Position numbers and translations under genes: made by a program | The notes under the pieces: generated by a model | What the model was told of the DNA's origin: nothing | What the model saw: the letters and a program-made list of their open reading frames with translations, nothing else | Database searches by the model: none | NCBI GenBank assembly: GCA_000171875.1 | Contig: ABHI01000003.1 | Coordinates: 310,001-374,000, forward strand | Direction of reading: 5' to 3' | Source of the DNA: Flavobacteriales bacterium ALC-1 | GTDB lineage: Bacteria > Bacteroidota > Bacteroidia > Flavobacteriales > Flavobacteriaceae | Length of the DNA: 64,000 bases | Part shown: one piece after another, positions 62,849-64,000 of the stretch | Numbering within the stretch: the first letter of the stretch is position 1 | Layout: each line of letters begins with the position of its first letter

Positions 62849-63841
62849 TTAATATTTTGTTCTTTTTTTAACGAAATAAGACCAAACAATTGATGACGTA
62901 TTATAATAATTTTGACGCTTAGGAAGCAGTTTTCGTTGTTTCAAAATTCTACCTAAGTTTTTGTAAAAAGAGAAGTGAGCCTGTATTATAGCAAAAAAAT
63001 GTAGTGGTTTTAACTGAAATAAAAATCGAATTGCTGCCACACCATCTAGCTTCATTCTAATGACTGTTCTAATAAAGACATTTTTATCTGTGTTTTTTAC
63101 AAGTGTGAATAGACTATTTCTAAAATTGAGATAGGTTTTTCTGGGATTAGTATTGCTTAAAGTTGCGCCACCAAAATGATATACAACTGAGGATCCAACA
63201 TATTTTGTATTGTGATTAGTGTTAAAGGCACGCCAGCACAAATCAATTTCTTCCATGTGCGCAAAGTAGCTTTCATCAAATCCATTTAAGCTTTTAAACA
63301 CAAAATTTCTAATAAAAAAACATGCACCAGAAGCCCAAAAAATGTCAGTAATATCATTGTATTGACCTTTATCTTCTTCTATAGTATCAAAAATGCGACC
63401 GCGACAAAAAGGATAACCATACTTATCTATAAAACCTCCAGCTGCACCAGCATATTCAAAATGAGATTTATTTTTATAATCTAATATTTTAGGTTGAATG
63501 ATTGCAGTATTTATATCACGATTAAATTCATTAGCAATTGGTTGTAACCAATTATTAGTTACTTCAATATCACTGTTGAGTAAGCAGAGTAATGGTTCTT
63601 CAATTTGTTTTAGCGCATCGTTGTAACCTTTTGCGTAACCACCATTTTTAGTATTCTGAATAATTTTAACGGTCGAAAAATGCTCAGAAACAAAAGCAAC
63701 GGAATCATCAGTTGAAGCATTATCTGCCACATAAATTACAGCATCGTTTGAATATTTAATTACTGAAGGTAGGAATTGCTCTAACAAGGCTTTTCCATTC
63801 CAGTTTAAAATTACTACCGCTATATCTTTGATTTGTAACAT
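62849..63841 (-). CDS. Family 2 glycosyltransferase (rhamnosyltransferase-like)
   Basis: 330 residues with the GT-A fold: AVVILNWNGKALLEQFLPSV, ADNASTDDSVAFV, GGYAKGYNDAL, the metal-binding region LLNSDIEV and a FxxHMEEIDLCWR motif. These features fit the rhamnosyltransferase/GT2 family of cell-surface polysaccharide synthesis. Its ATG follows directly after the stop of the upstream HsdR_N gene (TAAATG), so translation is probably coupled. Confidence 0.88.
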   Translation of the reverse strand: MLQIKDIAVVILNWNGKALLEQFLPSVIKYSNDAVIYVADNASTDDSVAFVSEHFSTVKIIQNTKNGGYAKGYNDALKQIEEPLLCLLNSDIEVTNNWLQPIANEFNRDINTAIIQPKILDYKNKSHFEYAGAAGGFIDKYGYPFCRGRIFDTIEEDKGQYNDITDIFWASGACFFIRNFVFKSLNGFDESYFAHMEEIDLCWRAFNTNHNTKYVGSSVVYHFGGATLSNTNPRKTYLNFRNSLFTLVKNTDKNVFIRTVIRMKLDGVAAIRFLFQLKPLHFFAIIQAHFSFYKNLGRILKQRKLLPKRQNYYNTSSIVWSYFVKKRTKY

Positions 63842-64000
63842 TTAGTCTTTTGAGTAATTAGGAACATCTTTTAAAAACGCATAACGTTCTGCTCTCATAT
63901 CCATTTCACAATAATAGTGATTTAAACCATTAGTGACCATTAAGTATGATGCATTCAACACTAAATTATAACGCGCAATTTGATCAAATGTGGTTTGGTC
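63842..64000 (-). CDS. C-terminal end of an HsdR_N-type domain protein (gene cut by the window)
   Basis: Reading in from the edge on the minus strand, 52 codons are open: DQTTFDQIARYNLVLNAS, then YLMVTNGLNHYYCEMD and a stop directly before the next gene's ATG. The QIARYN and YLMVTNGLxHYYC stretches are the C-terminal end of the small Bacteroidota proteins with a type I restriction HsdR N-terminal (nuclease-like) domain. The 5' end and the catalytic part lie outside the window. Confidence 0.72.
   Translation of the reverse strand, partial: DQTTFDQIARYNLVLNASYLMVTNGLNHYYCEMDMRAERYAFLKDVPNYSKD

Noticed and set aside
1..64000. tRNA, rRNA, riboswitch, phage and insertion-sequence genes
   Set aside because: I looked for them on both strands by eye and saw none that I could support. 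A tRNAscan, Infernal and ISfinder run could confirm this.

Overview
The window comes from a low-GC member of the phylum Bacteroidota, almost certainly the family Flavobacteriaceae. Support for this: two cargo proteins carry type IX secretion (T9SS) C-terminal sorting domains; several intergenic regions carry the Bacteroidota -7 promoter element TAnnTTTG and starts lack Shine-Dalgarno sequences; and the gene families (zinc metalloprotease with a DUF5117-like region, YfhO, DUF4834, DUF2853, BspA-like LRR, LytTR/LytS sensors with TPRs, DUF3520 vWA protein) are typical of the group. I saw no rRNA, tRNA, CRISPR array, transposase, integrase or phage gene.

0-12.3 kb: a periplasmic zinc metalloprotease (5' end cut by the window edge), two paralogous secreted lipoproteins that flank a threonine aldolase and two family-2 glycosyltransferases, a YbaB-type DNA-binding protein, oligopeptidase B and a PLP-dependent cysteine-synthase-family enzyme. 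12.3-25.1 kb: a long minus-strand block with a nitrilase-GNAT fusion, two paralogous unknown secreted proteins, four small unknown or membrane proteins, a BspA-like leucine-rich T9SS cargo, a lipoprotein, and a LytTR response regulator with two tandem, homologous TPR histidine kinases.

25.4-35.9 kb: an anchored TonB-C-terminus-like protein; a serine-palmitoyltransferase-like enzyme convergent with a YghO-like GNAT and an outer-membrane barrel (possibly sphingolipid or sulfonolipid synthesis); then DUF4834, YfhO, a glycosyltransferase and a flippase, probably for surface glycan or glycolipid assembly.

35.9-59.0 kb: the classical menaquinone pathway, spread over 23 kb: a hotdog thioesterase (possible MenI), MenF, MenD, MenB, MenA, MenC and MenE. 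No clear MenH or MenG lies in the window. Interspersed are a tricorn-like protease, DUF2853, a CvfB-like S1 protein, a UPF0173 hydrolase, an AhpD-like protein, an SDR with a sterol-desaturase-family protein, and a CPBP membrane protease.

The strongest anomaly is at 47.0-53.0 kb. A gene for a ~1740-residue secreted protein (diheme cytochrome c, PKD, FG-GAP/UnbV and T9SS sorting domain) sits between two decayed direct repeats. Each repeat carries the end of menA plus the start of the UPF0173 gene. This is the scar of a ~5.6 kb insertion that split the menA-UPF0173 junction.

59.1-64 kb: a vWA-like protein that has lost its metal site, directly upstream of a SusC-like-N-terminus/vWA/DUF3520 protein; an OmpA lipoprotein; a glycosyltransferase; and the 3' end of an HsdR_N-domain gene. 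All positions were read by eye. No database search, alignment program or structure prediction was run.
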